Assembly (NCBI GenBank): GCA_050943335.1
Contig: JBMNOZ010000008.1
Location: forward strand, 18,821-82,820
From: JBMNOZ01 sp050943335
GTDB lineage: Bacteria; Bacillota; Desulfitobacteriia; Desulfitobacteriales; Syntrophobotulaceae
Direction of reading: 5' to 3'
DNA: 64,000 nucleotides
Part shown: positions 61,714-64,000 of the stretch, piece after piece
Position numbering within the stretch: position 1 is the first letter of the stretch
How the letters are laid out: the number at the start of each line of letters is the position of its first letter
Program-made: the position numbers and the translations under genes
Notes under the pieces: generated by a model
Database searches by the model: none
What the model saw: only the letters and a program-made list of their open reading frames with translations
What the model was told of the DNA's origin: nothing

Positions 61714-61734
61714 GTTATAAAGGGGGGAGCATAG

Positions 61735-62076
61735 TTGTCGTATCGCAAGCTAGGAATGGACTCAAGCCACAGAAAGGCTGTCTTAAGAAATATTGTCACC
61801 TCATTGTTTAAGCACGGACAGATTGAAACCACTGCCGCAAAAGCTAAAGAATTGAGTTCCTTGGCGGAAAAAATGATCACTCTTGGCAAAAAGGGAGATT
61901 TGGCCGCCAGGAGACGAGCATTGGAATTTTTGTTAGATGAAACAGTAGTCAAAGAACTATTTGAAAGCATTGCCCCCAAATATGCCGACAGGCAGGGAGG
62001 ATATACCAGAATAATAAAAAAGGGTTTTCGCCGTGGAGATGCTGCGGAAATGGTATTGGTAGAACTGATAGATTAA
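61735..62076 (+). CDS. rplQ: Ribosomal protein L17
   Basis: A 113-residue tunnel-exit protein: YRKLGMDSSHRKAVLRNIVTS and the short C-terminal GGYTRIIKKGFRRGDAAEM. The TTG start follows AAGGGGGG. truA follows directly; the ecfA1-ecfA2-ecfT genes that often lie here in Firmicutes are missing. Confidence 0.97.
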   Translation: MSYRKLGMDSSHRKAVLRNIVTSLFKHGQIETTAAKAKELSSLAEKMITLGKKGDLAARRRALEFLLDETVVKELFESIAPKYADRQGGYTRIIKKGFRRGDAAEMVLVELID

Positions 62077-62148
62077 ACTTATGCGGTCAGGTTGCTTGAG
62101 CATAGAACCTGGCCGCCTAAGAATCAGTTTTAGAGGTGGCGTGAACAG

Positions 62149-62904
62149 ATGCGGAACATCGCTTTGCGTTTAGCCTATGACGGTACTAATTTCCACGGTT
62201 TTCAGCGTCAGCCCGCTGAACATGGGCCAACCATTCAAGGAGAACTGGAAAGGGTCTGGAAGAAGCTTTTTGCCGAAGAAATTTCAATCACAACCGCCGG
62301 TAGAACAGATGCTGGGGTTCATGCCGCTGGCCAAGTGGTCAATTTTTGGACTCAAGCCCGTATTCCCGAAGAAAAGATCCCAATGGCCTTGAATAGTATT
62401 CTCCCCACAGCCATCAGGGTATATAAGGCCCAGGAGGTGGCCGGGGATTTCAATGCCCGTCTGTCTGCTAAATGGAAGAGGTATGATTATCTGATAAATA
62501 ATAGTGAGATTCCGGACGTCTTTACCAGGCATTACTCCTTACACGAACCCAGACTTTTGAGAGTAAACCGAATGCAATTGGCAGCCTTCTATTTAGAAGG
62601 GCGGCATAATTTCAAAGCCTTTACGGCGTCCGGTTCTTCGGCCAAAAGCTTTATCCGCACCCTTTATCATTGTCGAGTTAGCAAGCAGGGGAACTTTATC
62701 AGAGTCACTTGCGTCGGCGATGGTTTCTTATATAACATGGTGAGGATTATCGTCGGCACGCTTTTATATGTGGGGTTGGGAAAAATTTTGCCAGAGGAGA
62801 TACCGTTAATTATTAGATCTCAAGACCGTGTTAAAGCTGGGATTACAGTACCGCCCCAAGGTTTAATTTTAAGTTATGTACATTACGATGGGGCCGTCGT
62901 GTAG
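62149..62904 (+). CDS. truA: tRNA pseudouridine synthase A
   Basis: A 251-residue enzyme that converts uridines 38-40 of the tRNA anticodon arm to pseudouridine. The catalytic Asp is in TTAGRTDAGVHAAGQ, and YDGTNFHGFQRQP starts the fold. AGAGGTGG precedes the ATG. Between rplQ and truA lies an imperfect stem (GCGGTCAGG/CCTGGCCGC) near 62082-62116. Confidence 0.96.
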   Translation: MRNIALRLAYDGTNFHGFQRQPAEHGPTIQGELERVWKKLFAEEISITTAGRTDAGVHAAGQVVNFWTQARIPEEKIPMALNSILPTAIRVYKAQEVAGDFNARLSAKWKRYDYLINNSEIPDVFTRHYSLHEPRLLRVNRMQLAAFYLEGRHNFKAFTASGSSAKSFIRTLYHCRVSKQGNFIRVTCVGDGFLYNMVRIIVGTLLYVGLGKILPEEIPLIIRSQDRVKAGITVPPQGLILSYVHYDGAVV

Positions 62905-62916
62905 GTCCGCAAAACA

Positions 62917-62945
62917 TTGACTTAAATAGCAATTTTCGATAAAAT
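62917..62945 (+). promoter_or_regulatory. Promoter before rplM
   Basis: TTGACT at 62917-62922, a 17-nt spacer and TAAAAT at 62940-62945, just after truA. rplM-rpsI can therefore be transcribed separately. Confidence 0.65.
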
Positions 62946-63051
62946 TTCAAAGGCGATTCTTTTTGGCGAAACGTGAAAGAGCCCCTCACGTTTGGCTTGG
63001 AATAGAACTTGAAAACTAATCTTGATTGATTCGATAAATGGAGGGAACAGT
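62946..63051 (+). ncRNA. L13-type leader before rplM
   Basis: The leader contains a perfect hairpin AAACGTGA (62969-62976) with TCACGTTT (62986-62993), inside flanks GGCG and GGC. It sits where the L13 leader lies in Bacillus. The match to the Rfam model was not checked. Confidence 0.5.
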
Positions 63052-63483
63052 ATGACCACTCAATTTGCGAAAGCCGATGAGGTGGAACGTAAGTGGTATG
63101 TCATTGATGCTAAAGGCATACCCTTGGGCAGGGTTGCAGCAGAGGCCGCACGTCTGCTCAGAGGTAAACACAAACCAATCTTTACCCCTAATGTGGATAC
63201 AGGTGATTTTGTAATAATAGTCAATGCTGAGAAGGTTGTCTTAACCGGCAACAAGCTCGATAATAAAAAATTCCGTCGCCATTCGGGATATCCAGGAGGT
63301 CTAAAAGAAATGACCTATCGGGTTCTTATGAAAAGAAACCCCGAAAGAGCGATGGAGCACGCTGTAAAAGGAATGCTTCCTCATAATAAACTGGGCGCCC
63401 AGATTTATAAGAAGCTCAAAGTTTATAGGGGAGCTGAACATCCCCATTCGGCACAGAAACCGGAAAATTGGACGATTAAATAG
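63052..63483 (+). CDS. rplM: Ribosomal protein L13
   Basis: A 143-residue large-subunit protein: WYVIDAKGIPLGRVAAEAARL and KGMLPHNKLGAQIYKKLKVY are the signature parts. GGAGGG precedes the ATG at 63052; a frame open from 63022 is not used. rpsI is 19 nt downstream. Confidence 0.97.
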   Translation: MTTQFAKADEVERKWYVIDAKGIPLGRVAAEAARLLRGKHKPIFTPNVDTGDFVIIVNAEKVVLTGNKLDNKKFRRHSGYPGGLKEMTYRVLMKRNPERAMEHAVKGMLPHNKLGAQIYKKLKVYRGAEHPHSAQKPENWTIK

Positions 63484-63502
63484 ATTTAAAGGAGGTTAAA
63501 GC

Positions 63503-63898
63503 GTGTCTGCACAGCTTCAATATCAAGCAACCGGAAGAAGGAAAAGTGCGATAGCCCGGGTTAGACTGGTGCCGGGTAACGGAAGATATTTAATTAATGA
63601 TCGGGAACTCAATGAATACTTTGGTAAAAAGACGCTGGAAATGATTGTTCAGCAGCCTTTAGAAATAACTGGAACCCTGGGTAAATACGATTTACTAGCC
63701 CGGGTTCACGGTGGGGGAACAACTGGTCAGGCCGGCGCTCTGCGCCTGGGCATTGCTAGAGCTCTATTAAAAGCAGATCCTAGTTTGCGTCCGACCTTAA
63801 AAAGAGCCGGATTTCTAACCCGTGATCCGCGGATGAAAGAACGTAAAAAATACGGACTTAAAAAAGCCCGTAAAGCCCCGCAATTCTCCAAACGTTAA
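63503..63898 (+). CDS. rpsI: Ribosomal protein S9
   Basis: A 131-residue protein with a C-terminal tail that touches the P-site tRNA. It opens QYQATGRRKSAIARVRLVPG and ends KYGLKKARKAPQFSKR, the expected basic tail. The GTG start follows AAGGAGG. A terminator follows. Confidence 0.97.
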   Translation: MSAQLQYQATGRRKSAIARVRLVPGNGRYLINDRELNEYFGKKTLEMIVQQPLEITGTLGKYDLLARVHGGGTTGQAGALRLGIARALLKADPSLRPTLKRAGFLTRDPRMKERKKYGLKKARKAPQFSKR

Positions 63899-63955
63899 TT
63901 TCTTGTTTCATTACACACGAGTTTGTTTACAATTACAAAGTTTGCTTATCGCAAG

Positions 63956-63997
63956 CGCCAACCGTCAGGGGGTTCATTCCCTTTGGCGGTTTTTTTG
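63956..63997 (+). terminator. Rho-independent terminator after rpsI
   Basis: CCGTCAGGG pairs with CCCTTTGGCGG (with bulges), and CGCCAA at about 63957 pairs alternatively with TTGGCG at about 63983. Seven T follow. It ends the rplM-rpsI unit at the window edge. Confidence 0.75.
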
Positions 63998-64000
63998 TGT

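Overview
The window is chromosomal DNA of an anaerobic, endospore-forming Firmicute. It is most like the Peptococcaceae/Desulfitobacteriaceae part of the Clostridia (the Desulfitobacterium, Desulfosporosinus, Dehalobacter and Syntrophobotulus neighbourhood). The signs are a ctsR-mcsA-mcsB-clpC operon with CtsR boxes, a SigH-family sigma gene, a Tlp-type spore protein, rubrerythrin plus superoxide reductase, corrinoid salvage under a cobalamin riboswitch, B. subtilis-type ribosomal leaders, and frequent TTG/GTG starts behind strong AGGAGG sites. The genus is an inference from gene order and protein character; no search was run.

Layout. 1-8.3 kb is accessory: the 3' part of an amino-acid ABC ATPase gene, an orphan N6-adenine methyltransferase with a helix-turn-helix, an oxidative-stress pair (rubrerythrin, desulfoferrodoxin) behind a promoter with a PerR/Fur-like palindrome, a flavin/Fe-S oxidoreductase gene broken by one extra A, a CmpB-type membrane protein, a Nudix hydrolase and a tail-anchored acidic protein. 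8.3-14.4 kb holds ctsR-mcsA-mcsB-clpC-radA. 15-23.8 kb is a housekeeping run: yacL, ispD, ispF, gltX, cysS, mrnC, thyA, folA, rlmB, sigH. It is followed by tRNA-Thr, tRNA-Tyr and tRNA-fMet. 24.1-24.9 kb is a gene-poor patch with a duplicated tRNA 3' end, a 33-residue membrane peptide and a HepT-like fragment. 25-29.9 kb, on the minus strand, holds tlp and then the riboswitch-controlled btuF-btuC-btuD-cbiZ operon. A FUSC-type exporter gene follows at 30.1-31.2 kb.

From 31.2 kb to the end lies the transcription/translation super-cluster on the plus strand: rpmG-secE-nusG-rplK-rplA-(L10 leader)-rplJ-rplL; rpoB-rpoC-L7Ae-like-rpsL-rpsG-fusA-tuf; and the S10/spc/alpha run rpsJ to rplQ, then truA, rplM and rpsI. 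Gene order is conserved, but rpmD (L30) is missing between rpsE and rplO, no ecfA/ecfT genes lie between rplQ and truA, and no disA lies between radA and yacL.

Several spacers inside the ribosomal run are unusually long and structured (before rpoB, rpsJ, rplC and rplM, and between rpmJ and rpsM). I found no CRISPR array, intact transposase, prophage or rRNA gene. The most rewarding places for a second look are the frameshift at 4071-4076, the tRNA-adjacent patch at 24.1-24.9 kb, the rplC leader, the missing rpmD, and the four-cysteine insert in EF-Tu.
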